DNA from: Candidatus Endobugula sertula
Lineage (GTDB): Bacteria > Pseudomonadota > Gammaproteobacteria > Pseudomonadales > Cellvibrionaceae
Direction: 5' to 3'
DNA length: 45,711 bases
Assembly (NCBI GenBank): GCA_001723645.1
Contig: MDLC01000026.1
Span: 1 to 45,711 of the forward strand
In this document: piece after piece, positions 27,107 to 36,230 of the stretch
Numbering within the stretch: the first letter of the stretch is position 1
Layout of the letters: every line of letters starts with the position of its first letter
Translations under genes and position numbers: made by a program
Notes under the pieces: model-generated
Databases searched by the model: none
What the model saw: the letters and a program-made list of their open reading frames with translations, nothing else
Told to the model about the DNA's origin: nothing

Positions 27107-28123
27107 CTATGGTTTGATAACTTGCCTTAATGACTGGTAACTCAACATCCGTCGTTCTGTCACCTTGCCACATTGATAAGCGGTTAGAATAGCACAGCCG
27201 GGTTCCTTCTTATGTTGGCAATTACGGAATTTACACTGACCTATAAAGGGCTGTAACTCTACAAATCCTTGTAATATAGAGGCTTCATCCATATGCCACA
27301 GTCCAAATTCACGAATTCCAGGAGAGTCAATCAGTTGTCCCCCTTGAGGGAAATGGAATAGTTGAGCCGTTGTCGTCGTGTGTGTGCCTTTTTGAGTGGA
27401 TTCCGATAAGGCGCCCACACGCTGGTTTTGGTGAGGGAGTAATTGGTTGATGATTGACGACTTGCCAACGCCAGACTGTCCGACAAATATAGTGGTTCGG
27501 CCCTTTAAAAAGGCTTTGAGCTGCTGCAGACCATTTCCCATCGTAGTAGAAGCCTCAATAACCTGATAGCCCAGCGAACGGTATAGTGTCAGCAGGTCGT
27601 TGATGATGACTTGATTGCCCTCATGAATTAAGTCGACCTTATTGAATAAAATAACCGGCTTAATATGCATGGCTTCTGCTGCGACGAGATAGCGATCTAC
27701 CAAAAAGCTGTGAGGTTTGGGAAAGGGGGCAATAACCACGATAATATTATCAATATTGGCGGCAACCGTTTTCATATTGCCATGAGGATTGGGCCGGGAT
27801 AATTCGGAATAGCGTTCCTGTACGGCTACTACGACACCTAAGGGATCGGTATCATGCCAGATAACTCGGTCTCCCGTGACTAAAGAGCCAATATTTGCCC
27901 GTAAATGGCAGCGGCGGGGACCTTGTTCGGGGGAATGAATACTTTCAACGTCAACCTGAGTCCCATAGTGCGCAGTAATTAACCCCAACTGCTCTTGCCC
28001 TAAAGTTCCTTCACTTTCATATTGGTCAATTTGAGCCTCTTTTTTTTCGATTCTGGCGGCCCGCTCCTGCTGGATTTTCTTAATCCGCCAGGCTTGCTTT
28101 CTGGTTAATTTTCGCTTACTCAC
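27107..28123 (-). CDS. rsgA: Ribosome small-subunit GTPase RsgA
   Basis: RsgA is a late 30S maturation factor whose GTPase is stimulated by the ribosome. The 338-aa protein shows the circular permutation of the family. An OB-fold (about 50-110) comes first, then the NKVD motif (FNKVDLI) before the P-loop [14 protein letters not shown], and then a zinc site near the C-terminus ([14 protein letters not shown]). The N-terminus is basic ([14 protein letters not shown]). It diverges from orn, the usual arrangement in Gammaproteobacteria. Confidence 0.97.
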   Translation of the reverse strand: MSKRKLTRKQAWRIKKIQQERAARIEKKEAQIDQYESEGTLGQEQLGLITAHYGTQVDVESIHSPEQGPRRCHLRANIGSLVTGDRVIWHDTDPLGVVVAVQERYSELSRPNPHGNMKTVAANIDNIIVVIAPFPKPHSFLVDRYLVAAEAMHIKPVILFNKVDLIHEGNQVIINDLLTLYRSLGYQVIEASTTMGNGLQQLKAFLKGRTTIFVGQSGVGKSSIINQLLPHQNQRVGALSESTQKGTHTTTTAQLFHFPQGGQLIDSPGIREFGLWHMDEASILQGFVELQPFIGQCKFRNCQHKKEPGCAILTAYQCGKVTERRMLSYQSLRQVIKP

Positions 28124-28217
28124 AAAAACTGCTAGTCTCGCTACTGGATTTAGTGAAGGTTATACGCAACACTATACGATAACTGATATGAAAACACACA
28201 CAATACAGAGATTAAAT

Positions 28218-28763
28218 ATGCTGCATGACGACAATATCATCTGGATTGATCTGGAAATGACTGGCCTTAGCCCTGCTAATGATGTCATTATTGAAATTGC
28301 TACTATTGTAACGGATAGCGACCTTAACCCTCTCGCTGAAGGTCCTATGCTGGCGATACACCAGTCTGATCAGCGTTTGAACGGTATGGACGCGTGGAAT
28401 ACTCGTCAACATGGTCAATCCGGGCTAACGGAACGTGTACGTAATAGTACGATAACTGAATCAGTGGCAGAGCAACAAACCATTGAGTTTCTGCAACAGT
28501 GGGTGCCTAAAGGCAAGTCACCGATGGCGGGTAATTCCATTTGTCAGGATCGTCGCTTCCTGGCCAACTATATGCCGCAACTGGAAGCGTATTTCCATTA
28601 TCGTAATCTGGACGTCAGTAGTATCAAAGAACTGGCTCGTCGTTGGCGGCCCAAAGTTCTGGCCGGGGTTAAAAAGTCTAGTGCACATTTGGCATTAGAC
28701 GATATCAAGGATTCCATTAATGAACTCAAGCATTATAGGGATACTTTTTTTACGCTGTTATAG
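28218..28763 (+). CDS. orn: Oligoribonuclease Orn
   Basis: Orn degrades very short RNAs, including pGpG from cyclic di-GMP breakdown. The DEDDh exonuclease residues are visible as D and E in [10 protein letters not shown], the second Asp in the [15 protein letters not shown] block, and the His and Asp in [12 protein letters not shown]. From ATG 28218 the product is 181 aa, equal to E. coli Orn. The frame opens 10 codons earlier at 28188, but [17 protein letters not shown] is the family start and GAG precedes it. Transcribed divergently from rsgA. Confidence 0.97.
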   Translation: MLHDDNIIWIDLEMTGLSPANDVIIEIATIVTDSDLNPLAEGPMLAIHQSDQRLNGMDAWNTRQHGQSGLTERVRNSTITESVAEQQTIEFLQQWVPKGKSPMAGNSICQDRRFLANYMPQLEAYFHYRNLDVSSIKELARRWRPKVLAGVKKSSAHLALDDIKDSINELKHYRDTFFTLL

Positions 28764-28916
28764 CGCGCTGCTGCGCCATTTCGGCACAGACTGGGATGAC
28801 GAGAGATAAGTCGTTACAGTCAATGTTATGTTTAATTCATGGGTATCTCTAAAAATATTAAAAAATCTTATCAACAACCGATTTTTGATTTTTTTAGAGG
28901 TACTCTTAAGTAAATA
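28764..28916. terminator. Convergent interval between orn and queG with an AT-rich inverted repeat
   Basis: Between about 28842 and 28911, a segment around TCTCTAAAAATATT can pair with a segment around GATTTTTTTAGAGG, forming a long imperfect stem with T-runs on one side and A-runs on the other. Placed between the stops of two converging genes, it could act as a bidirectional terminator. Pairing was judged by eye. Confidence 0.4.
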
Positions 28917-30101
28917 TTACCCTGCCCCCATTTTTTTAGGATTTTTAATTTTCCTGCGGCGCTTTTTGTCAGAGAGTTGTTGTTTAATCGCCCATTGTAT
29001 ATGTTCCTGCACGAGCTTCGATGGAAAATTTTGTCGAGAGCGTAGTGTTTGGTAAACCGTTTCTGATTTAGGAGCATTACCTAACCCAATGGCTAAATTA
29101 CGTAGCCAGCGTTCGTAGCCAATGCGGCGAATGGGTGACCCTTCGGTCTTTTTCAAATATTCTTCTTCTGTCCATAAAAACAGGGTGATAAGGTCAGCTC
29201 TGTCCAATTGGTGGCGAGGAGAAAAGTCTTTTTCTTGCGTCTGTTTCGCATATTTATTCCAGGGGCAAATAGCCTGACAATCATCACAACCAAATACCCG
29301 ATTACCCATGGCTTCGCGAAATTCTTCCGGTATAGTTCCTTTCAGTTCAATCGTCAGATAAGAGATACATCGTGTGGCATCAAGGGTATAAGGTGCAATA
29401 AAGGCGTCAGTTGGGCATACCTTTAAACAGGCGGTACAATCACCACATTTATTGTCGGCAATATGGGTATTTATGGGAAGAGGGATACTGGTTAACACCT
29501 CTCCTAGAAAAAACCAACTGCCAGCATGCTGATTAAGAACTAACGTGTGTTTACCAATCCAACCTAACCCCGCTTTTTCGGCGAATGCTTTTTCTAAAAC
29601 AGGCGCACTATCCACAAAAGGTCGTTGTGATATGTGACCAATATTCCACTGGTGAGTATTGGCTAGTTCCGTAAATTGTTGAGATATTTTTTCTGCTAAT
29701 ACTCTAAGGCGTTTACGAATCAGTTTATGGTAATCACGTCCTAAGGCATAATGAGAGATGTAAGCTTTCTCCCCTTGCTTGAGTGTTTTAATATGTTGAG
29801 GGTCTTCGGGTAAATAATCCATACGGGCAGAAATCACTCGAATGGCATGGGGAACGAGTTCAGGAGGGTATTGACGTTTATCCTGATGAGCCAGCATCCA
29901 TTGCATCTCACCGTGGTAACCATTATCCAGCCACTGTTGTAAATAGTGGTTGTGTTGATGAAGCTGAATATCTGTAATACCGATTTGCTGGAAGCCCAGC
30001 TCTTGCCCCCAGACGGGAATGTTTGCAGCCAGCGCCACCATGTCTGGGTGGTTGACGACCCTTTCTTGATCCAGGAAGGTGATGTCTAAGGAGGAGTTCA
30101 T
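28917..30101 (-). CDS. queG: Epoxyqueuosine reductase QueG
   Basis: QueG is the cobalamin- and iron-sulfur-dependent enzyme that reduces epoxyqueuosine to queuosine in tRNA. Two ferredoxin-like [4Fe-4S] motifs are visible: CGDCTACLKVCPTDAF at about 222-237 and CDDCQAICPWNKY at about 272-284. The N-terminal half provides the B12-binding fold (WLDNGYHGEMQWM, ISHYALGRDYHK). The 394-aa length is slightly longer than E. coli QueG (379), with a lysine-rich C-terminal tail. It diverges from nnr, as in related genomes, and shares its pathway with queF at 4168-5007. Confidence 0.96.
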   Translation of the reverse strand: MNSSLDITFLDQERVVNHPDMVALAANIPVWGQELGFQQIGITDIQLHQHNHYLQQWLDNGYHGEMQWMLAHQDKRQYPPELVPHAIRVISARMDYLPEDPQHIKTLKQGEKAYISHYALGRDYHKLIRKRLRVLAEKISQQFTELANTHQWNIGHISQRPFVDSAPVLEKAFAEKAGLGWIGKHTLVLNQHAGSWFFLGEVLTSIPLPINTHIADNKCGDCTACLKVCPTDAFIAPYTLDATRCISYLTIELKGTIPEEFREAMGNRVFGCDDCQAICPWNKYAKQTQEKDFSPRHQLDRADLITLFLWTEEEYLKKTEGSPIRRIGYERWLRNLAIGLGNAPKSETVYQTLRSRQNFPSKLVQEHIQWAIKQQLSDKKRRRKIKNPKKMGAG

Positions 30102-30164
30102 AGTGATATTGTGGTGGTTGGCTTATAATGGCTGGTTATTGTATTTTGAATATGAGTTTTTTGC

Positions 30165-31781
30165 ATGCCATTACCTGCGTCTTTTACCAATAATATGGTT
30201 TCTACAAGTGATCCAAGTACTATTTCGTCAGGAACATCCTCTCTTTATCTAGCGAAGCAGGTCGCTGAGATTGATCAGTATGCGATAACACAACTGGGTA
30301 TTCCGGGTGTAGTATTGATGAAACGGGCGGGACGTTATAGCTTTGAGTGTTTATTGACTGAGTGGCCCGAAACGCAAAGTGTACATATTGTGTGTGGTTC
30401 TGGAAATAATGCGGGTGATGGTTATGTGATAGCTGCCCTGGCGAAACAGCATAATATAGAGGCTACCATCTGGTCATTAAAAAGCCAGGAGTCCTTGCCT
30501 GATATCCTTTCAGCCGTTGCATTAGCCGCTTATCGTTATGCACAGCAGGAATGCGTTGAATGTCGTGAATTTGATATGCTGGAATGGACAACAGCCATAG
30601 CGGCTAGTCAATCTCCTGTTATTGTAGACGCTTTATTGGGTATTGGTGCTAAAGGTCAGCTTCGTGACACTTATGTGACAGCTATTGAGGCCATCAATGC
30701 ATCTGATTGCCCTGTTTTGGCCGTTGATATTCCATCAGGCGTTAACCCCAATACAGGTACGGTTGATTCTGTGGCGGTGAGGGCTGATGTGACGGTGAGT
30801 TTTGTTGGGCAGAAACAAGGACTCTATACAGGATTGGGACGTGTCTATAGTGGTGAGCGTTACTTTTATAATTTGGGTATTCCTTTGGAGTCCTACGAGC
30901 GTGTAAAACCTGAGACACAAATGATTAATTATCGGGAATGGCTGTCTTTCTTGCCTGAAAGAAGCATGGATGCCCATAAAGGTCACTGTGGTCATGTGCT
31001 GATAGTGGGTGGCGATAAAGGTATCAGTTATGGTTATGGTGGTGCTCCTATCATGGCTGCGCAGATGGCATTACGCACTGGAGCAGGGTTAGTGAGTTTG
31101 GCAACACGCCCAGAATTTGTCGCAGCCGCATTAATGCGTCAACCGGAAATCATGGTAACCGGGATTGACAATGGACAAGCACTGCTCCCCATGCTTGAAC
31201 GAGTATCGGGTATCGTTATTGGGCCAGGTTTAGGGCGTTCCTCCTGGTCAGAACAGTTATTTTACCATTGTATCTCTAGCCAGTTTCCACTAGTGATTGA
31301 TGCAGATGCTTTGCACTTGTTAGCACATAAAAAATTCGGGCAATTACCTGGTGTTGAAAAGCGACATCGCCAATGGATTCTCACCCCACATCCAGGTGAA
31401 GCAGCCGTCCTGTTAGAGTGTTCCGTTGATGAAGTACAAGCGAATCGTTTTCATGCAGCGGTTCAGATACAGCAACAATATGGTGGTGTCGTTGTCCTTA
31501 AGGGTGCGGGCACGGTCGTAGTGACCTCAACGGGAGAGCAGTGGTTATGTAATGCAGGTAATCCTGGTATGGCTTCTGGAGGTATGGGGGATGTACTCAG
31601 TGGCTTGTTAGGTTCTTTACTGGTGCAGGGAATGACTGTCAATGCTGCGGCTTTATTGGGGGTAAGCTTGCATGCTTTGGCGGCCGATCGTTGGGTTGAA
31701 GAAAACGGGCAGCGAGGTTTGCTGGCAACGGATTTGATTCCCTACGTCCAATTGATGATTGATGGAAAAGTGAATGGCTAG
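30165..31781 (+). CDS. nnr: Bifunctional NAD(P)H-hydrate epimerase / ADP-dependent dehydratase
   Basis: This repairs hydrated NADH and NADPH. The N-terminal domain (about 25-235) is the epimerase (VCGSGNNAGDGYVIAAL, VDALLGIGAKG, DIPSGVNPNTG). The C-terminal domain (about 250-538) is the dehydratase of the ribokinase-like fold (GHVLIVGGDKG, LTPHPGEAAVLL, GNPGMASGGMGDVLSGLLG). The length of 538 aa is a little longer than E. coli Nnr (515) because of an N-terminal Ser/Thr-rich extension. A Met at residue 11 is an alternative start. The stop overlaps tsaE by 8 bases. Confidence 0.95.
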   Translation: MPLPASFTNNMVSTSDPSTISSGTSSLYLAKQVAEIDQYAITQLGIPGVVLMKRAGRYSFECLLTEWPETQSVHIVCGSGNNAGDGYVIAALAKQHNIEATIWSLKSQESLPDILSAVALAAYRYAQQECVECREFDMLEWTTAIAASQSPVIVDALLGIGAKGQLRDTYVTAIEAINASDCPVLAVDIPSGVNPNTGTVDSVAVRADVTVSFVGQKQGLYTGLGRVYSGERYFYNLGIPLESYERVKPETQMINYREWLSFLPERSMDAHKGHCGHVLIVGGDKGISYGYGGAPIMAAQMALRTGAGLVSLATRPEFVAAALMRQPEIMVTGIDNGQALLPMLERVSGIVIGPGLGRSSWSEQLFYHCISSQFPLVIDADALHLLAHKKFGQLPGVEKRHRQWILTPHPGEAAVLLECSVDEVQANRFHAAVQIQQQYGGVVVLKGAGTVVVTSTGEQWLCNAGNPGMASGGMGDVLSGLLGSLLVQGMTVNAAALLGVSLHALAADRWVEENGQRGLLATDLIPYVQLMIDGKVNG

Positions 31782-32271
31782 TACGGTAATGCATCGCTTT
31801 TTGCCTGATGAAATAGCTACAATAGCGGCTGGATACGATGTGGGCCATCGACTGCAGGCAGGCATGACGGTGTTTTTGGAGGGCACTTTAGGTGCAGGAA
31901 AAACTACAATCACGCGTGGTTTATTACAGGCTTTGGGACATTCAGCGGTGGTTAAGAGTCCGACTTATACACTGGTTGAATCTTATGAAAAATTGTTGCC
32001 AATAACCTATCATTTTGATTTATACCGTTTGGGTGATCCGGAAGAATTGGAGTATATGGGGATTCGGGATTATTTTTCTGCGCAATCGTTATGTATCGTT
32101 GAGTGGGCTGAACGGGGGCAGGGGTACTTGCCCTCGCCTGATTTGACGATAAAATTATCACCCCAGCAGTGTGAGCAGACACAGCAGGTAGGGCGGCATA
32201 TACAAATGTTGATACATACGGAATCAGCGGATAAAAGGTTTGCTGCTTTCGGTAGTGATTGGATAATATAA
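31774..32271 (+). CDS. tsaE: tRNA t6A biosynthesis ATPase TsaE
   Basis: TsaE works with TsaB, TsaC and TsaD to install threonylcarbamoyl-adenosine at position 37 of ANN-decoding tRNAs. The Walker A loop GTLGAGKTTITRGLL, the SPTYTLVESY block and the FDLYRLGDPEEL segment are all present. The 165-aa length is normal. It overlaps nnr at its start and amiB at its end, within the conserved nnr-tsaE-amiB operon. Confidence 0.96.
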   Translation: MASTVMHRFLPDEIATIAAGYDVGHRLQAGMTVFLEGTLGAGKTTITRGLLQALGHSAVVKSPTYTLVESYEKLLPITYHFDLYRLGDPEELEYMGIRDYFSAQSLCIVEWAERGQGYLPSPDLTIKLSPQQCEQTQQVGRHIQMLIHTESADKRFAAFGSDWII

Positions 32272-33881
32272 TAAATAGAGATAACGGTTTGTTGTTGATA
32301 AAGCGCCATAGCCCTTTTTTATTTCTCATCGTGTGTTTTTGGCTGGTAGCTGCGGATACTTGGGCAGCCTCTCTTTATGGTGTGCGTTTATGGCGTGCTC
32401 CGGACCACACTCGTATCGTATTGGATATGAGTGGACAAGTGATGTATAAACTCTTTCAACTCAATAATCCTAATCGTATTGTCATTGATATTAGCCATTC
32501 ACGAAACGATGCAAGTTTCAAAGCTCTGAATTATGAAGGCACTCCTATTCGCCAAATTCGTGCCGCCACAAGAAACCAAAAAGATTTACGGCTTGTGTTG
32601 GATTTATCTACCTCCGTTAATCCCCGTAGTTTTTTTCTAAAGCCAAATAAAGATAAGCCTCACCGATTAGTTATCGACTTGTACGATAAGAAAGGGATAA
32701 CTAAAAAAACGGTTGAAGAAGTGGCTGCTTCCAGTCAAAAGTCATCCTCAGGTATTAACAATCCAATAAAAAAATCTCATCGCCGTGATATTATCATTGT
32801 GGTAGATGCAGGTCATGGCGGTGAAGACCCAGGTGCTATTGGCCCAAATCACATACGGGAAAAAGTGGTTGTGTTGGATATCGCCAAGAGATTAGCCCGG
32901 CGTATTGATAAAAAGTTAGGTTACCGTGCACTTTTGACCCGCAAGGGAGATTATTTTTTACCACTGCGTAAACGACGTGATATTGCTCGACAGGAAAGAG
33001 CGGATATATTCGTTTCTATCCATGCAGATGCTTTTAATAAACCTCAAGCAAAAGGTGCTTCTGTTTTTGCCTTATCTCAACGTGGTGCAACCAGCGAGAC
33101 GGCCCGCTTTCTCGCCAAGCAGGAGAATGAAGCTGACTTGATTGGCGGTGTCGGTGATGTCAGTTTGGAAAATAAGGGTGAAGTCCTGCGCGGGGTGCTG
33201 GTAGACCTTTCTATGACCGCAACTGTTGGGGCAAGTCTGGATGTTGGTAAACACGTGTTAAACGATATAGGCCACATTGCTCACCTGCATAAGAAACGCG
33301 TGGAGCAAGCCGGGTTCCTGGTTTTAAAATCCCCAGATGTGCCTTCAATTTTGATAGAAACAGGGTTTATTTCCAACCCCAAAGAAGCGAAGCGCTTATC
33401 GACACCTTCATATCGACAGCAAATGGCCGATGCGATCTTTAAAGGCGTTGAAAAGTATTTTGATCGCAAACCGCCCGTAGGGACTTATATCGCATGGAAG
33501 AAAAATGGTGGGCGTGATGCAGATGGTAATAATACCGTAACGGCCACTAAAAGCGACAGGACTATAAAACACAAAGTTGTTAGAGGTGATAGTTTATCTG
33601 AAATTGCCCAAAGATACCGTGTTAGTATGGCAAAAATCAAAAAACTAAATGATTTGAAAAATAATTCGATACGCATTGGGCAAGTGCTGACAATTGCAGA
33701 AAAAAGAGTGGGCGAAGTGTCTTATTCGGCGGTTCATCGTGTTAGTAGTGGAGAAACCCTTTCAGGCATTGCGTTGCGATATAATACTTCGGTTAATGCC
33801 ATTCGAAGGCTGAATAAAATGTCTGCTTTATCAATTATTCGTATTGGACAAAAAATTAAAATTCCTTCAAAGAAAGGCTAG
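32259..33881 (+). CDS. amiB: N-acetylmuramoyl-L-alanine amidase AmiB with two LysM domains
   Basis: AmiB cleaves the peptide from MurNAc in peptidoglycan during daughter-cell separation, activated through FtsEX and EnvC. The signal peptide covers about residues 14-37. An AMIN domain (about 38-145) targets the septum. The catalytic amidase_3 domain (about 177-405) has zinc ligands His186 (DAGHGGEDPG) and Glu201 (REK). Two LysM repeats (about 434-478 and 489-535) bind peptidoglycan. The frame opens at TTG 32259 inside tsaE; a TTG near 32290 is an alternative that trims the N-terminus. mutL, the common next gene, is absent here. Confidence 0.95.
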   Translation: MDNIINRDNGLLLIKRHSPFLFLIVCFWLVAADTWAASLYGVRLWRAPDHTRIVLDMSGQVMYKLFQLNNPNRIVIDISHSRNDASFKALNYEGTPIRQIRAATRNQKDLRLVLDLSTSVNPRSFFLKPNKDKPHRLVIDLYDKKGITKKTVEEVAASSQKSSSGINNPIKKSHRRDIIIVVDAGHGGEDPGAIGPNHIREKVVVLDIAKRLARRIDKKLGYRALLTRKGDYFLPLRKRRDIARQERADIFVSIHADAFNKPQAKGASVFALSQRGATSETARFLAKQENEADLIGGVGDVSLENKGEVLRGVLVDLSMTATVGASLDVGKHVLNDIGHIAHLHKKRVEQAGFLVLKSPDVPSILIETGFISNPKEAKRLSTPSYRQQMADAIFKGVEKYFDRKPPVGTYIAWKKNGGRDADGNNTVTATKSDRTIKHKVVRGDSLSEIAQRYRVSMAKIKKLNDLKNNSIRIGQVLTIAEKRVGEVSYSAVHRVSSGETLSGIALRYNTSVNAIRRLNKMSALSIIRIGQKIKIPSKKG

Positions 33882-34176
33882 GTAAAGCTAACGAAGGTTA
33901 ATAACATGCCGTCATTTCATTCAATTCTTGAGCGCGCAGAGTAGAAAAAAGGTGGGAGGGCAGCACTAAAAACATGACGGGTTTCAGTCTATATACAGGA
34001 CACAAAAAACACGTGCTACCTAAGTCACGGTGTTGCCCGACCTAACGATGTTGGACGTATTCCCGCGAAAGTCCTGCAAGGGCTTATTTTCAAGATAGCC
34101 TCTTGGAATTATGCCTTAGTGTGTGCTATAGCTTGTAGTAACATACCTACAATTGTGTTGAGTAAGAGGTTTTACT
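33882..34176. other. Intergenic DNA after amiB, no gene
   Basis: I see no supported gene, no repeat array and no RNA. This is where conserved gene order ends and AT-rich accessory DNA with IS remnants begins. Confidence 0.4.
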
Positions 34177-34308
34177 ATGTCTAGTTCTGACCGCGATGCC
34201 ATTATTGCAGCCACCGCATTGGTTCACGATCTCACTGTTGTGACTCGTAATGTGGATGATTTTTTGCCTACTGGTGTGAGTATGATTAATCCTTGGGAGT
34301 TTGGATAG
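34177..34308 (+). pseudogene. C-terminal fragment of a VapC/FitB-like PIN-domain toxin
   Basis: The 43 residues MSSSDRDAIIAATALVHDLT, VVTRNVDDFLPTGV and NPWEFG match the last third of PIN-domain RNases of VapBC/FitAB toxin-antitoxin pairs. The conserved acidic residues in DA(I)IAATA and RNVDDF are included. The N-terminal two thirds, with the first catalytic Asp, and any antitoxin gene are missing. It is followed within 20 bases by an IS3 remnant. The fragment is not expected to be active. Confidence 0.7.
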
Positions 34309-34322
34309 AAGCTTGGGTTTAA

Positions 34323-34472
34323 TTATCCAGAAGTTCTCATTGCGATTTCATCCTCAAACATTTCAGATAGTTCATAGCTAACCGGTGACATGTCGTTGTT
34401 ACTCGTATGTAACCGATCATTATTGTAAATGTGAGTGGGTTGATCCACTTTTAAGACCCAGTCATGTTTAAG
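34323..34472 (-). pseudogene. Remnant of an IS3-family transposase C-terminus
   Basis: On the minus strand, 49 codons read LKHDWVLKVDQPT, then YNNDRLHTSNNDMSPVSYEL and SEMFEDEIAMRTSG before a TAA at 34323-34325. This closely matches residues about 112-160 of the transposase at 315-818, but with an in-frame loss of 12 codons between QPT and YNNDR. The last residues differ from the first copy, so the two belong to related, not identical, elements. No end repeats were recognised. It forms the left flank of the AT-rich operon. Confidence 0.85.
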
Positions 34473-34657
34473 TTGTGGTTGCCAAGTCATAGCCGGAATT
34501 TAGCCGAAAACTAGCCGTAAATCACTCCCTAGATAAGCTCTTATCATGGCCCAATATGCTCAGTACATAAGCGCTCGGCCGTTCATGCTCATGTCTAAAT
34601 GAAGAAAACACCTACTGGTCAATCAATTGTTATACCGGCCAGAATTTTAGTCGCTTC

Positions 34658-34687
34658 AGGGTATATTTTAGATATAATTAGGGTATA
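34658..34687 (+). promoter_or_regulatory. Possible promoter with flanking AGGGTATA repeats
   Basis: AGGGTATA occurs at 34658-34665 and 34680-34687, 22 bases apart, on either side of a TATAAT hexamer (34673-34678). No good -35 box is present, which would suit an activator-dependent or repressed promoter. The first gene of the downstream operon starts about 190 bases later. Confidence 0.35.
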
Positions 34688-34870
34688 CTAACACCTATTC
34701 CTCAATGGCTGCATATTTTGTCGCAAAAAACAACATCAACAAGCGAATATAGTATGTAGATACTAAAAAATGTTGCATATCGCATTTTGGTGGTATTAAC
34801 AAGAACATAATAGTCACTACCAGCTTCTAAAACAAGCCGCCTGTATTTTAATTCTTCCTGTGAGAAGTTA

Positions 34871-36205
34871 ATGAAAAGAAAACAGTTAATTGTTGTTTCA
34901 TTTATAGGTGTACTTTTATTTATTTTCATTGCCTGGAAAGGCAGTTATATCGTTAATATGCCAAATTTGCTAGTCGGCTTTTCAGCCAAAGTTGGATGTT
35001 CTTTAAAATATGTTACCAAACTCTCTAACACTCAGGTTAGAGAGGATTTATCAGTCTATTCAAAATGGTTCAATCTTGTTGATATGGTATTCGACGAAAA
35101 CGTTCAATCTGTTCATAGCTCCTTATTATGGAAAAAACAATCTGCAACATATAGAACAGGTCTAGGGTGTACTTTAGAAAATAGTGATGGTATTAATCTT
35201 AATAAACTCTCTATTGACTCTAATTTAGATGAGAAAAAATCTAATTTAAGTGTTCAATTAGATAACAATATTATGCAGCAGCTAGAAGAAATTGTGCATA
35301 ACGATAAGCTCAATGGCTACGATACAAGAGCTTTATTGGTGCTTAAAAATGGAAACATTGTCGGTGAGAAATATACTAATAATTTTACTAAAGATACCCT
35401 ATTTATGGGTTGGTCAATGTCAAAAACACTAACGGGCATCATCATAGGAAATATGATTAAAAATAACCTATTAGATATAGATGCTACGCCACTTTTTTCA
35501 GAATGGAGAAATACAGATAAAAGCAAGATTACTATCAAAGATTTGTTGACTATGACTTCTGGCCTAAGTTTTTCTGAAAAATATGAGCCTGGAACCGATG
35601 CCACTAGAATGTTATTTAATGACGTGTCATCCTGGAAAAGAGCCGCGAATAGTAAAAAGAAATATAATGTGGGAGAATATTGGTCTTATTCTTCCGGTTC
35701 AACCAATATTTTATCTTACTTAGTCTATGAAAAATTTAGCCATAATCCTGAATATTTATTAGCTTATATAAAGAAAAATATTTTAAGTCCCATAGGGATG
35801 AACAATACGATTGTAGAATTAGACCCTTCTGGTTCGTTTGTTGGTAGTTCATTTGTTTTAGGTTCTGCTAGAGATTGGGCAATTTTAGGGCAATTTTTTT
35901 TAAATAGTTCATCTTTTAATAGTGGTGCTATTGTTGAAGATGATTGGATTCAACAATCAACCGTACCCAATACCTCGCAGAATGATGATCGGTTTGGTTA
36001 TCATATATGGTTAAACACAGGCAAAGAAAGAGAGCCACGTTGGTCACATTTGCCGGACAATACCTATGCCGCTAGAGGAAGCCGAGGACAAGTAGTACTT
36101 ATCATTCCTGAGTTAAATACGGTTATCGTTCGATTAGGGTGGTCAAAGAAAAAGTATCCAATTAACGCTTTTTCTCACAAGGTTATAAAGGTTATTAAGT
36201 CATGA
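34871..36205 (+). CDS. Serine hydrolase of the beta-lactamase/PBP-like family
   Basis: This 444-aa protein has an N-terminal membrane anchor or signal (about 5-24). After about 130 unassigned residues comes a class C beta-lactamase-like domain. The nucleophile motif SxxK is SMSK (in GWSMSKTLTG), the tyrosine motif is YSS (in YWSYSSGSTN), and the third box is near RGSRGQ. This layout is typical of esterases, 6-aminohexanoate-dimer hydrolases and D-amino peptidases rather than true beta-lactamases. It is the first gene of the AT-rich operon, whose next gene begins 25 bases later. Substrate unknown; activity outside the cytoplasm is likely. Codon use is much more AT-rich than in the core genes. 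Confidence 0.8.
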   Translation: MKRKQLIVVSFIGVLLFIFIAWKGSYIVNMPNLLVGFSAKVGCSLKYVTKLSNTQVREDLSVYSKWFNLVDMVFDENVQSVHSSLLWKKQSATYRTGLGCTLENSDGINLNKLSIDSNLDEKKSNLSVQLDNNIMQQLEEIVHNDKLNGYDTRALLVLKNGNIVGEKYTNNFTKDTLFMGWSMSKTLTGIIIGNMIKNNLLDIDATPLFSEWRNTDKSKITIKDLLTMTSGLSFSEKYEPGTDATRMLFNDVSSWKRAANSKKKYNVGEYWSYSSGSTNILSYLVYEKFSHNPEYLLAYIKKNILSPIGMNNTIVELDPSGSFVGSSFVLGSARDWAILGQFFLNSSSFNSGAIVEDDWIQQSTVPNTSQNDDRFGYHIWLNTGKEREPRWSHLPDNTYAARGSRGQVVLIIPELNTVIVRLGWSKKKYPINAFSHKVIKVIKS

Positions 36206-36230
36206 ATTTAAAGCTTGTATCCATACTACT

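Noticed and set aside
34871-36205. Antibiotic-resistance beta-lactamase
   Set aside because: The motif set (SMSK, YSS, RGSRGQ), the long N-terminal region and the operon context fit a general serine hydrolase better.
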